This document shows positions 8,576 to 17,335 of a stretch of 42,044 nucleotides of DNA, one piece after another (position 1 is the stretch's first letter; each line of letters opens with the position of its first letter). The notes under the pieces are model-generated. The model was not told the origin of the DNA. It saw only the letters and a list, made by a program, of their open reading frames with translations, and made no database searches. This DNA is from Methyloprofundus sp. (GTDB lineage Bacteria; Pseudomonadota; Gammaproteobacteria; Methylococcales; Methylomonadaceae), in the NCBI GenBank assembly GCA_016592635.1, contig AP023241.1:1-42044 (forward strand), read 5' to 3'. The translations under genes were made by a program, and so were the position numbers.

Positions 8576-11500
8576 ATGCCCGTTACCAACGAATCTACTT
8601 ACCTTCCTTTTGAATCATCGCCATTACCTAACGGCTCTTGGTTAGTTTTAGCACCACATCCGGATGATGAAACTTTTGGTATGGGGGGAACCTTATTACT
8701 GGCAAAGTCTCAAGGTATTACTGTTGATATTATCTTTGTAACCGATGGTGGCAAAGGGGGAGAAAGCCAAGAAAACTTGGTTAAAACACGTGAACTTGAA
8801 GCACAAAATGTTGCCGATAAACTGGGGGTTCGTACGGTATATTTTTGGTGCGAAGTTGACCGGGAATTAACCGCATCTCAACACCTTATTAATAAGCTAA
8901 GTGCCTTTATTGAACAATGGCAACCTGCAGCCGTTTTTTTTCCAGGTCCATCAGAACCACACCCTGATCATCGTACTACCGCAATACTAGCTTGGGAGAG
9001 TTTGCGCTTAATTGGTTTTCCGGCAACACCGATTAGTTATGATATTTCTGTACAAGGCTATACCAACTACTTAATCGACATTACTCAAGTGGTTGATGAT
9101 AAACGTCTCTTAATGAGCGATTACAAAAGTCAATTAGCTGAGAACCTCTATATTGATCGCATTATTGCTTTAAATAAGGCACGCACTTGGTCTTTACCTG
9201 AGTCAGTTGCTTATGCAGAGTCGTTTTACTTATGGCCTAAGGAAAATAGACCCTTAAACGCATTAGTCTTAAGTCTGGCTGCTAAAGAATCATCATTACA
9301 GGCTTTACCTGATAGTTTACCTTTAATATCAGTCATTACACGCACCCAAAATCGTCCTGAATTTTTACGTGAGGCAATTCGTTCGGTAGCTGGACAAACT
9401 TACCCTAATATTGAATTGATTGTTATTAATGATGGTGGTGAAAATTGTAATGCCTTAGTGCAAGAAGAGTCTGTTGGCAGTATTCAACAGATTCATTATG
9501 AACAGATTATGCCTAACCTAGGCCGCTCTGCTGCGGCAAATATAGGCCTTAAACAGAGTCATGGAAAGTTCATTATTTTTCTGGACGATGATGATTGGTT
9601 TGAGACACACCATATTAGCTCACTTTATGATCAGTTAGAGACTCATAAAGAAGCGATTGCTGCTTACTCTGCCGTTCGTTGCATCAATAGCGAAGGGAAA
9701 ACGACTCGAATTTTTGCAGAAGACTTCGACCCTATTCAGCTTTGTATTGATAACTTCATTCCTATTCATGCCATTCTTTTTCATCGCAAAGCAATTACTA
9801 AAGGTTGTTTATTTGATGAAAATTTGGCGTTATGTGAAGATTGGGATTTTTGGATTCAAGTACAAAAATATGGAAGTTTTACCTTTATTCCTGAAATAGG
9901 AGCAACTTACCGTGTCCTTAATATAGGATCAGGACTATGGAATGATCCTGAAAAAACGAAGGAAGCCATGCTGAAAATATATGCAAAATGGTTACCTAGG
10001 TGGGGGAAAAATACATTATGGGAAATATTTGAATATGCTCGCTATAAAAGACAGTCAATAGAAAAAGATAGGGAGTTAACCCAGCAAAAAAAAATGATTG
10101 CTGAAAAAGACGAGCTTTTCATTGCACAAGATAAAATGATTGCTGAAAAAGACCAGATTCTTATCGTACAAGATAAAATGCTTGCTGATAAAGCTTATAC
10201 TTTAAGCGAGCAAGATGACACCCTGACAGAAAAATCTAAAGTACTCAGCGAACAAAATAATCGACTACTGCATGTCCAGAAAACAAATTCTGATTTAGAA
10301 GCTAAAATAACGCTATTGAATAATACTATTACCTCTCTTGAACAAGAAAAGGATGCATTCTATAGCAGCACATCATGGAAAATAACCAGCCCTATTCGTA
10401 CCATTAAACCCCTTGTGACAGGAAATAAAAATACAATGCGCCAACTGGCTTACTTAGCATGGTCCAATCTGCCTCTTAATGTACATCAACGCATAAGAAT
10501 AAAAGCAAAATTAGTAAAAAAATTGCCAATACTAAACAGCTTGTTAGGCTTATCTCCTATCCCTGATACCAAAATAGAATGGCAGGATACTGAAGAATCA
10601 ACGACAAAAGCACCTATCAATAACACAAGCCATTATAGTGATGAGTATTACATTAGGCTTGATGCTGCGACCAATAGCACGCCTATTGATTATGTCCCAT
10701 TAGCAGGAGATAACATTGATGGCTCTAGAACAACTATCAAAGTGATTGCATTCTATTTACCACAATTCCATCCAGTACCGGTTAATAACAAAGAATGGGG
10801 GCAAGGGTTTACTGAATGGACTAATGTTAGTAAAGCGATACCGCAATTTGTCGGTCATTATCAACCAAGGTTGCCAGGAGAGCTCGGGTATTACGATTTA
10901 CGCTTAAAAGAGGTACAACAACGGCAAATAGAACTTGCTAAACAATACGGTATTGATGGTTTTTGTTACCACCATTATTGGTTTGGCGGTACCAAAGTAT
11001 TAGAAAAGCCATTTCAACAAATCTTAGATGACCCTTCTTTAGATTTACCATTCTGTTTATGTTGGGCAAATGAAAATTGGACTCGGCGCTGGGATGGCGG
11101 TGAAGATGAAGTGATCTTGGCACAACACCATTCACCAGAAGATGATATTGCCTTTATTAAAGATATTGCACCTGCGTTAAAAGATAAAAGATATATTCGT
11201 ATCAATAACAAACCACTACTAATCGTTTATAGACCCAGCTTATTACCTGATCCTGCGGCAACAGCAGCAAGGTGGCGTAAATATGCAATCGAAGCAGGTA
11301 TTGGTGATTTACATATCGTTTCAGCAGCAACCTTTGGTTTTGAAGATTTCGAGAGTATTCATTACGATGGTCTAGTGCAATTTCCTCCCCATAATATTGG
11401 TGCCTCTAATATTACAGGTGAAACGACATTACTTAACCAGGACTATGAAGGACATGTTTTTGACTTCAAAGAATTTAGCATCAATGCCATTAAAGCATTG

Positions 11501-12559
11501 GAAGGTCAACAGCACACCTTTCCTTGTGTCATGATGAATTGGGATAACGAAGCGAGAAAACCAGGTAAAGGACACACCTTTTATGGTGCTACTCCGGAAA
11601 ATTACAAAGCATGGCTAAATCATTCTTTCGATTTTGTACGTGAGCATAATACAGAAGCAGAACAAGTTGTCTTTATTAATGCATGGAATGAATGGGCAGA
11701 AGGCACTTATTTAGAACCTGATAGGCGCTATGGCTATGCTTACTTGCATGCAACGGCTAATGTTATTAGAGAACATTATAATATGCCAGGTTTAGAGGAT
11801 ATTATTAAGCATAATAATAACTTCACTAAAACCAGTCATACCGCAATTGTTATCCATTTGTATTACCCTGAGCTTGCAGATGATCTTTTGAACTATATCG
11901 ATGCTTCTAGCCAAGTGGATTATTTTATTAACTTACCCACCCATATTGATAGCAAAGTGGTGCAAAAATTTTGTGCTTCAAAACGTAATACCTATATCAG
12001 CATTTCTCCTAACAAAGGCAGAGATATCCTACCGTTTATTGCCGCTTTGGAACTGGTATCCTCACTCGGTTATGACTATTTATTAAAAGTTCATTCCAAA
12101 AAAACCATGTACCGTAAAGATGGTGCTGCTATCAGAGAAAATTTATTCCATGAATTAATGGGCAAACTTAGCATTCCGGAAATAATTAAACATTTCGAGG
12201 AAAATAATACATTAGGCTTAATAGCACCTACCGGCAGCATCGTTTCATTATCGAATAATTCTTATCAAGAAAATAATTCGTATTTGAAAAACAACCTTGA
12301 TAATGTCAAAGAACTATTAGCTCGCTCAGGTAATACCACCGCATCATTAGAGTTTGAATTTATTGCAGGGTCGATGTTTTGGGCTCGTGTGCAAGCCATC
12401 AAGCCCATTCTTGATCTCAAATTAAACAGTGATGATTTTGAAGCAGAACTAGGGCAAACAGATGGCACTATGGCACATGCTGTTGAACGAATCTTTAGTT
12501 TTATTGCAACAAAATCAGGCTACCAAACAATTACCTTAAATGCGCTTGAGAGAAAATAA
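8576..12559 (+). CDS. Giant multidomain glycan enzyme: PIG-L deacetylase, GT2, coiled coil, WbsX-type and RgpF-type domains
   Basis: 1327-residue cytoplasmic fusion. Residues 20-220 form a PIG-L/LmbE-type zinc deacetylase with PHPDDE near 27 and HPDH near 137. Residues 248-460 form a GT-A family 2 glycosyltransferase (SVITRTQNRPEFLREA; acidic FLDDDDW near 332). Residues 490-600 are a heptad-like coiled coil with repeated IAEKD/QDKM units. Residues 720-1070 match the WbsX glycosyltransferase family (VIAFYLPQFHP, EWGQGFTEWTNV, INAWNEWAEG). Residues 1085-1327 resemble the rhamnan-synthesis RgpF domain (HTAIVIHLYYPE, KVHSKK). One protein could thus deacetylate a sugar and add several residues. 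It is followed 6 bp later by another GT2 gene, so they are likely co-transcribed. Domain calls are from motifs; sugar specificity is unknown. Confidence 0.85.
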   Translation: MPVTNESTYLPFESSPLPNGSWLVLAPHPDDETFGMGGTLLLAKSQGITVDIIFVTDGGKGGESQENLVKTRELEAQNVADKLGVRTVYFWCEVDRELTASQHLINKLSAFIEQWQPAAVFFPGPSEPHPDHRTTAILAWESLRLIGFPATPISYDISVQGYTNYLIDITQVVDDKRLLMSDYKSQLAENLYIDRIIALNKARTWSLPESVAYAESFYLWPKENRPLNALVLSLAAKESSLQALPDSLPLISVITRTQNRPEFLREAIRSVAGQTYPNIELIVINDGGENCNALVQEESVGSIQQIHYEQIMPNLGRSAAANIGLKQSHGKFIIFLDDDDWFETHHISSLYDQLETHKEAIAAYSAVRCINSEGKTTRIFAEDFDPIQLCIDNFIPIHAILFHRKAITKGCLFDENLALCEDWDFWIQVQKYGSFTFIPEIGATYRVLNIGSGLWNDPEKTKEAMLKIYAKWLPRWGKNTLWEIFEYARYKRQSIEKDRELTQQKKMIAEKDELFIAQDKMIAEKDQILIVQDKMLADKAYTLSEQDDTLTEKSKVLSEQNNRLLHVQKTNSDLEAKITLLNNTITSLEQEKDAFYSSTSWKITSPIRTIKPLVTGNKNTMRQLAYLAWSNLPLNVHQRIRIKAKLVKKLPILNSLLGLSPIPDTKIEWQDTEESTTKAPINNTSHYSDEYYIRLDAATNSTPIDYVPLAGDNIDGSRTTIKVIAFYLPQFHPVPVNNKEWGQGFTEWTNVSKAIPQFVGHYQPRLPGELGYYDLRLKEVQQRQIELAKQYGIDGFCYHHYWFGGTKVLEKPFQQILDDPSLDLPFCLCWANENWTRRWDGGEDEVILAQHHSPEDDIAFIKDIAPALKDKRYIRINNKPLLIVYRPSLLPDPAATAARWRKYAIEAGIGDLHIVSAATFGFEDFESIHYDGLVQFPPHNIGASNITGETTLLNQDYEGHVFDFKEFSINAIKALEGQQHTFPCVMMNWDNEARKPGKGHTFYGATPENYKAWLNHSFDFVREHNTEAEQVVFINAWNEWAEGTYLEPDRRYGYAYLHATANVIREHYNMPGLEDIIKHNNNFTKTSHTAIVIHLYYPELADDLLNYIDASSQVDYFINLPTHIDSKVVQKFCASKRNTYISISPNKGRDILPFIAALELVSSLGYDYLLKVHSKKTMYRKDGAAIRENLFHELMGKLSIPEIIKHFEENNTLGLIAPTGSIVSLSNNSYQENNSYLKNNLDNVKELLARSGNTTASLEFEFIAGSMFWARVQAIKPILDLKLNSDDFEAELGQTDGTMAHAVERIFSFIATKSGYQTITLNALERK

Positions 12560-12565
12560 ATTAAT

Positions 12566-13516
12566 ATGAGTATTAGCGTTATTATTGTTAATTGGAATGG
12601 AGGCGATCTATTGTTAGATTGCTTAGCGCATTTACAAGCACAAAGCTTGCCGGCAGATAAAATATTGCTGATGGATAATGGCAGCACTGATGATTCTGCT
12701 CACAAAGCAGCATTGATTCCTGGTGTTACCGTGCATTTTCTCAATAAAAATTTCGGTTTTGCCAAAGCGAATAATTTAGCAATGCAAGAATGCGACACCG
12801 AGTGGGTGGCACTATTAAATCCGGATGCCTTAGCTGATCAAGATTGGCTATTCAATTTAATGCAAGCGACCCAAGAAAATCCTGATATTGCCGTTTTTGG
12901 CTCGCAACAAAGGTTATTAAACACACCGGACAAATTAGATGGTATTGGGGATACCTATCATATTTCAGGGCTAATATGGCGCACAGGTCATGAAAAACTA
13001 TGTAACGAACATATTGTCGATAATAATGAGATTTTCTCACCTTGCGCCTGTGCGGCTCTTTATACGCTAAGTGCTTTAAATGAAGTCGGTGGCTTTGATG
13101 AAGATTTTTTCTGTTATGTAGAAGATGTTGATCTTGGCTTTCGCTTACAGTTGCAAAATTATCAAGCGCGCTACGTTCCTAAGGCGATTGTTTATCATGC
13201 AGGATCAGCCAGTACAGGTGGAAAACATAGTGATTTCTCTATTTACCATGGTCACCGTAATCTAGTCTGGGCGTTTATCAAAAATATGCCATCCTTACTT
13301 TTTTGGCCATTATTACCATTACATCTCACATTAAATATTATTTCTATTGGCTATTTTTCTCTGCGTGGTCAAGGAAAAATAATGCTTAAAGCTAAATATG
13401 ATGCACTGTTAGGTATTCCAAAAATGTGGCATAAACGCCAAGAAATTCAAGCTGATAAAAAGGTATCTACCTTTAAGATCTGGTCATTATTAAATAAACA
13501 AATATTTTTTAAATAG
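12566..13516 (+). CDS. Family 2 glycosyltransferase, rhamnosyltransferase-like
   Basis: 316-residue GT2 enzyme. The N-terminal GT-A motifs SVIIVNWNGGDLLLDCL and LLMDNGSTDDS bind the nucleotide sugar, and LLNPDALAD near residue 85 provides the acidic metal-binding site. Later landmarks are EVGGFDEDFFCYVEDVDLGF (about 170-190) and AGSASTGG, the common pattern of the WbbL/RfbN-like rhamnosyltransferase group. A C-terminal hydrophobic stretch (about 240-265) may associate with the membrane. It begins 6 bp after the giant fusion and is likely in the same operon. Product: addition of a deoxysugar or hexose to a surface polysaccharide, inferred from family. Confidence 0.85.
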   Translation: MSISVIIVNWNGGDLLLDCLAHLQAQSLPADKILLMDNGSTDDSAHKAALIPGVTVHFLNKNFGFAKANNLAMQECDTEWVALLNPDALADQDWLFNLMQATQENPDIAVFGSQQRLLNTPDKLDGIGDTYHISGLIWRTGHEKLCNEHIVDNNEIFSPCACAALYTLSALNEVGGFDEDFFCYVEDVDLGFRLQLQNYQARYVPKAIVYHAGSASTGGKHSDFSIYHGHRNLVWAFIKNMPSLLFWPLLPLHLTLNIISIGYFSLRGQGKIMLKAKYDALLGIPKMWHKRQEIQADKKVSTFKIWSLLNKQIFFK

Positions 13517-13537
13517 TTTTTTATTCTTTTCTATCTA

Positions 13538-13680
13538 TCTTGTTTACAGGTTTTTTTTATTATTTAAAATCAACTAGGTACATATCTAAATATCACATAT
13601 TGCCGACAACTATTACAGATTGCTGAAAATAAAGCCTTTTAAAATCACATATCACCGACAGTTATCAATGTGATAGTTAC
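13538..13680 (+). repeat. Orphan iteron-like block A, left copy of a diverged duplication
   Basis: Begins TCTTGTTTACAGG and contains degenerate units AAATATCACATATTGCCGA (13588), AACTATTACAGATTGCTGA (13608) and AAAATCACATATCACCGAC (about 13641), ending in an inverted unit (about 13661-13679). The same order recurs at 14335-14479 on the other side of the IS200 element. No rep gene with matching position is seen. It resembles a lost or diverged origin; the unit is similar to the rep6 iteron (AAATATCACAAATCCG). Confidence 0.6.
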
Positions 13681-13816
13681 CACCATTTTCCTTCTTTTCT
13701 ATATTACAACTTAGATAACCGCGCCCTGTGGGCGGGGGTAAAAAAGCTTTGCGTAAAGATCTGCTCAAGAGTATCAAGTAGTTAAGTTGTTCCCGCAATT
13801 TAACTAGGAGAAACAA

Positions 13817-14218
13817 ATGAGCAGATTTCAAAAATTATCACATGTCGTCTGGTTTTGCCAGTACCATATTGTTTTTGTACCAAAATATCGTTATCAAATT
13901 TTAAAAGGGGATCTTGGTAAGTATGTTTATCAAAGTATTTATGCTCATACAGAGAGAGCTGGGTGTGAAGTTATCGAATTAAATGTACAAACTGATCATG
14001 TCCACTTACTTGTAAAAATCCCCCCAAAGGTTTCAGTATCAAATTTAGTTGGAAGAGTAAAAGGAAAAACTGCAATTCAAGCTTTCCAGAAATTTCCGAG
14101 CTTGCGAACAAAGAAGTATTGGGGGAATCATTTTTGGTCGGCTGGTTACTGTGTTGATACCGTAGGTATGGATGCAGAAATGATAAGAAAGTATGTAAAG
14201 TTTCAGGAAAATAAATAA
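13817..14218 (+). CDS. tnpA: IS200/IS605 family Y1 transposase TnpA
   Basis: 133-residue single-strand transposase. The HUH metal-binding motif is in DHVHLLVKIPP (about residue 57-67), and the catalytic tyrosine is expected in the C-terminal IRKYVKFQ helix. The N-terminus (VVWFCQYHIVFVPKYR) and WSAGYCVDTVG segment are characteristic. The length is normal for the family, and a strong ribosome site (AGGAG) lies at about 13806-13811. No TnpB or accessory gene is present, as in true IS200. It appears intact. Confidence 0.93.
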   Translation: MSRFQKLSHVVWFCQYHIVFVPKYRYQILKGDLGKYVYQSIYAHTERAGCEVIELNVQTDHVHLLVKIPPKVSVSNLVGRVKGKTAIQAFQKFPSLRTKKYWGNHFWSAGYCVDTVGMDAEMIRKYVKFQENK

Positions 14219-14251
14219 CCACTAAAATATTGGGAACAACTTTATCTTATT

Positions 14252-14280
14252 TCAGCAAGGCCCCATAGGGGTTTTGCTGA
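14252..14280 (+). terminator. Hairpin after tnpA
   Basis: TCAGCAA-GG-CCCC-ATA-GGGG-TT-TTGCTGA forms a strong stem-loop 33 bp after the tnpA stop. It lacks a clean T-run, so it may be a terminator or part of the IS right-end structure. Confidence 0.45.
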
Positions 14281-14334
14281 GAACGGCCTTTTAGGTCGAA
14301 TTTAAACCACGTTTTATAAGCGTGGTAGTTAATG

Positions 14335-14479
14335 TCTTGTTTACAGGGTATTTTTCTAGTTTAAAATCAATATCATATAGACCTAACTATTACATATTAC
14401 CACCAACTATTACAGATTGCCGCAAATACGGCCTTTAACTATTACATATTACCACTAACTATCAGTGTAATAGTTAAAG
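14335..14479 (+). repeat. Orphan iteron-like block B, right copy
   Basis: Begins TCTTGTTTACAGG like block A. Units: TAACTATTACATATTACCAC (14384), AACTATTACAGATTGCCGC (14405) and TAACTATTACATATTACCAC (about 14436), then an inverted unit ending GTAATAGTTA near 14476. The unit order and the short GC patch between units 2 and 3 match block A with many substitutions. It is followed by the rep3 origin, but its units differ from the rep3 iterons. Confidence 0.6.
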
Positions 14480-14532
14480 GGTATAGTTGCTTAAATAATT
14501 GAAATATATAAATATAATTGTTTTATGTTGTA

Positions 14533-14771
14533 ATGACGACAAATTGATCGTTAAAAACATACTGTTTTCTTTTTTTCTTTTTTTCTTTTTTAGGCACTCT
14601 GTAGGCCATAAGAAATAAGGCCTGTAGCACTAATATGACGACAGATTGATCGCTAGACAACGACAAATTGATCGTTACATGACGACAGATTGATCGTTAA
14701 ACAACGACAAATTGATCTCATATGACGACAGATTGATCGTTAAGCAACGACAATATATTTTTTGTCGTTGT
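14533..14771 (+). repeat. Iterons of rep3: six tandem copies plus a distal copy
   Basis: Tandem copies start at 14635, 14657, 14679, 14701, 14722 and 14744 (period 21-22), alternating ATGACGACAGATTGATCG and ACAACGACAAATTGATCG forms; the last is partial. A distal copy is at 14533-14552. An inverted half-copy TTGTCGTTG follows at 14762-14770, and a further GTCGTTAT lies just before the start codon, plausible operator sites. T-rich runs at 14568-14590 may be the unwinding region. Confidence 0.85.
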
Positions 14772-14829
14772 TTGGTGATCCAAATAACTGTATAGTTAGA
14801 CATAAATTATCGCCTGTCGTTATATTGAT

Positions 14830-15585
14830 TTGAAAAATACTGCTCACCTAACCGTTGTTAAATCTAATAAAGTAATTGAAGCTAGTTACTTATTAAGCCT
14901 TGCAGAACAACGGGTGTTACTAGCCTGTATTGCTCAGGTTGACTCCATGACAGAATTAACTGAAGAATATCAATTTGAAGTTTCAGTTGCTGGAATTATT
15001 GATTTAGTTGGTTTAGTTGGTTTAGAAAGTGAATCTAATGCGTATAGAGATTTAAAAAAAGCAGCAGAAAAATTATATAGTCGTAGTGTAACGATTGATG
15101 ATCCTGACCCCCAAAAACCACAGATAACACAACGTAAAACTAGGTGGATTAGTAGTATTGGCTATCTTCCTGGAGAAGGTAAATTAGTATTAAATTTTGC
15201 CACTGGAATTATTCCTTATATTTCTAAACTATCTAAAGAATTTACTCAGTATAAACTTAAACACGTTGCTAAATTTGAAAGCATTTACTCCATCCGATTA
15301 TATGAACTATTAGTACAATGGAGTTCTGCTGGAGAGCGTGAAATTGAGGTTGACTGGTTAAAAACACAATTCCAAGTCAATAATAAATATAGTCGCTTAG
15401 GAGATTTAAAAAAACGTGTTATTGAGCCTGCTATAAACGAAATTAACGAACATTCCAATATTTGGGTGCGATATACTCAAAAAAAGGAGGGTAGGAGAGT
15501 GACACACTTTCAGTTTCAATTCGGTTTAAAAGAACAACAGGCGCGCCATGCTACTTCACGAAATTCAGGGACTCCTGTCACCTGA
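14830..15585 (+). CDS. Plasmid replication initiator, Rep_3 family (rep3), C-terminal tail displaced
   Basis: 251 codons from a TTG start at 14830 chosen by alignment with rep2 (HLTVVKSNKVIEASYLLSL versus KLTVVKSNAIIDAGYYLSI). Both winged-helix domains are present: FTQYKLKHVAKFESIYSIRLYELL around residues 137-160 (landmark) and VDWLKTQFQVNNKYSRLGDL around 176-195, through GRRVTHFQFQFGL. The reading then enters GC-rich sequence and stops at 15583. The family tail (NHLAKPGETKAAVIARL) reappears in the same frame at 15841. The DNA-binding core is intact, so it may still work, but the gene appears interrupted. No clear ribosome site is visible. Confidence 0.85.
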   Translation: MKNTAHLTVVKSNKVIEASYLLSLAEQRVLLACIAQVDSMTELTEEYQFEVSVAGIIDLVGLVGLESESNAYRDLKKAAEKLYSRSVTIDDPDPQKPQITQRKTRWISSIGYLPGEGKLVLNFATGIIPYISKLSKEFTQYKLKHVAKFESIYSIRLYELLVQWSSAGEREIEVDWLKTQFQVNNKYSRLGDLKKRVIEPAINEINEHSNIWVRYTQKKEGRRVTHFQFQFGLKEQQARHATSRNSGTPVT

Positions 15586-15838
15586 ATTCTTTCACCTACG
15601 CAGCGGATAGGAGATGCCCTGAACGCCCTGCGTCCGCAACGACTACGCACAAAGCCGCTTCGTCATTGCTACCTCAAATGGCTGGACGGCTATTCGTAAT
15701 GCAATTCTTGCCTCCCTCGCGCGCTATCGCGCACTTCGGATTGGCGAATTGCCCTGTCGCCTATCAGGGACTAAAAATCATCACTTCGCTAAGCTCCGTT
15801 TCCCTGATTTTCAGCGAATGGAGCAAGGAAAGGATTAT
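15562..15838. mobile_element. GC-rich insert splitting the rep3 3' end (type unknown)
   Basis: About 277 bp of visibly higher GC than the surroundings. It begins with a perfect hairpin AATTCAGG...CCTGAATT (15562-15588) and contains a second inverted repeat ATCAGGGA...TCCCTGAT (15763-15808). It separates the rep3 core from its C-terminal tail codons and keeps the same frame, but has internal stops. Part of it is open in a second frame (about 15667-15860) and may encode a short peptide, which I do not recognise. A small mobile or structured element is the likeliest reading. Boundaries are approximate. Confidence 0.45.
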
Positions 15839-15840
15839 CA

Positions 15841-15984
15841 AATGAAGAAATTAATCACTTAGCTAAACCTGGAGAAACTAAAGCAGCTGTTATTGCTCGT
15901 TTAACAGGAACATCACTAACGGACTTTGCTAAGCCAGGAGAAAGTTGGGGTGAGGCGTTAGAGCGTAAGAAAAAACTAAAGTAG
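15841..15984 (+). pseudogene. Displaced C-terminal tail of rep3
   Basis: In the same frame as rep3 this reads a 47-residue segment with two copies of the Rep tail motif: HLAKPGETKAAVIARL and then FAKPGESWGEALERKKKLK, before TAG at 15982-15984. Other initiators in this window carry this motif at their C-terminus, so this is taken as the original end of rep3, cut off by the GC-rich insert. No start codon or ribosome site suggests independent translation. Confidence 0.65.
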
Positions 15985-16024
15985 CTCCACCTAAAATTTA
16001 GTAGAGCTATCTAAATTATAATGT

Positions 16025-17335
16025 CTATTTCTGCAACCAACTATTAATCTCTTCCAAGCTTGCATAGCTAATATCACCCGTTACTCGCTTAAAGCGCGTT
16101 TTATGTTTAATATAAGCATACTTGGCCTGTAACAAATCTCGATTGGCTGTAAACACTCTGGTTTCCGAGTTAATCACATCGCTTATCACATTCACACCAT
16201 GTTTAAATCCTTTCAGCATTGCATCTCTGGATTTACGTGCAGACTCTAAAAACTTTAGCGAAGATTTAATTTTTCTATAACTCGCATTAGTGGTCAAAAA
16301 AGAGTCGCGAGTTTCTTTAATAGTTCCTCTGAGCACAGCAATGTGTTCCTGTTTAGCCATTTCCATTTGGTAGCTGGCTTCTTTAGTCTGGTAGTAAGTC
16401 GTACCACCGCTAAAAATAGGTAAAGTTACATTCAGCCCAATAACTTGAGTATCACTTTTGGGTTGTTGTGTTCCTTGAAAGCCCGTATCGGTCATATAAT
16501 GATTAAAGCGGAAATTAACGGTTGGTAAGTGACGAGACTTTTGCTCGGCAATAAAATCATCTGCAACAGCAATCGCTTTTTTCTTGGCACTAATATCGGG
16601 GTTAAGTGCTTTGGCTTTCTCTATCCAAGTATTAATATCCCCTGTTAAAGGTTGATAATTAATATCAACACTTAAAGGCTTTAAGTCACCTAAAGTTTGT
16701 CCTGTTAATTCAAACAAACGCTCACGGGCAAGACTGAAATTAGTTTGTACTTCAATTTCATGCGCTTTAATGCCATCTAGCTCAGCCTCCATATCTAGCA
16801 CATCGGTGATTTTTATTACGCGTTTGGCATATTGCTTGTGCAGCTGCTCGACCTTTTTTTCAGTTGCTATTTTTTCCTTTTCTACTAACAATAAATTATC
16901 AGCTTCTTCCAATACACTAAAATAACGGTCGACCACATCGAATAATAGAGTTTGTTCGGCACTTAAGCCTTCTGCTTGGTATTGTTCGGTGATTTTCTGA
17001 TGTTTCTGCCAGTTCCAATATTTTTGCACATCCATGAGTGACTGGGTGACACTAATATTGTAATTCATCCCCTCATAGTTTCTATTGTCAATAGTCTTAC
17101 TTTCAAATTGACGATAGTTTTTTGAGATTCCCCCAGAGGCATTAATTTGCGGGAGTAAAGCACCTCCAGCTTGACCTTGCTGCGCATCACCGACTTGTAT
17201 CTTCAATTTTGCTAATTGTAAGGTCGGGTCAGCTAATACCGCTTTTTGATAAACCCCTAATAAATCTTCGGAAAATGCATTTGACGATAAAAGTATTAAC
17301 GCACAGCTTCCTGCTTTTAGTATTTTAATCATCAT
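16025..17335 (-). CDS. TolC-family outer-membrane channel of type I secretion
   Basis: 436-residue protein with a signal peptide (KILKAGSCALILLSSNAFS, cut about residue 22). Two repeated TolC-type halves follow, with coiled helices and landmarks GVYQKAVLADPTLQLAK near residue 27 and LNVTLPIFSGGTTYYQTKEA near residue 300. It should be the outer-membrane duct for the exporter encoded by the two upstream genes. Its start overlaps the stop of the HlyD-type gene by 1 bp, so it is the last gene of an ABC-HlyD-TolC operon read leftwards. The substrate is plausibly the RTX S-layer-like protein at 29887-34809, though this is not adjacent. Confidence 0.9.
   Translation of the reverse strand: MMIKILKAGSCALILLSSNAFSEDLLGVYQKAVLADPTLQLAKLKIQVGDAQQGQAGGALLPQINASGGISKNYRQFESKTIDNRNYEGMNYNISVTQSLMDVQKYWNWQKHQKITEQYQAEGLSAEQTLLFDVVDRYFSVLEEADNLLLVEKEKIATEKKVEQLHKQYAKRVIKITDVLDMEAELDGIKAHEIEVQTNFSLARERLFELTGQTLGDLKPLSVDINYQPLTGDINTWIEKAKALNPDISAKKKAIAVADDFIAEQKSRHLPTVNFRFNHYMTDTGFQGTQQPKSDTQVIGLNVTLPIFSGGTTYYQTKEASYQMEMAKQEHIAVLRGTIKETRDSFLTTNASYRKIKSSLKFLESARKSRDAMLKGFKHGVNVISDVINSETRVFTANRDLLQAKYAYIKHKTRFKRVTGDISYASLEEINSWLQK

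Larger units (their letters stand above)
13715..14332 (+). mobile_element. IS200/IS605-type insertion sequence (tnpA only)
   Basis: Single-gene element with a Y1 HUH transposase and subterminal hairpins rather than terminal inverted repeats. The left hairpin is CGCCC-TGT-GGGCG at 13722-13734 and the right hairpin is ACCACG...CGTGGT at 14306-14326. Ends are approximate: the right end must lie before the TCTTGTTTACAGG at 14335, which begins flanking sequence that also occurs on the left side. An AGTTAA...TTAACT stem just upstream of the ribosome site may shield tnpA from outside transcription, as known for IS200. The element sits between the two copies of the orphan iteron block. Confidence 0.75.

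Noticed and set aside
15667..15860. Short open frame within the GC-rich insert as a gene
   Set aside because: No ribosome site and no recognised family; it is recorded only as a property of the insert.
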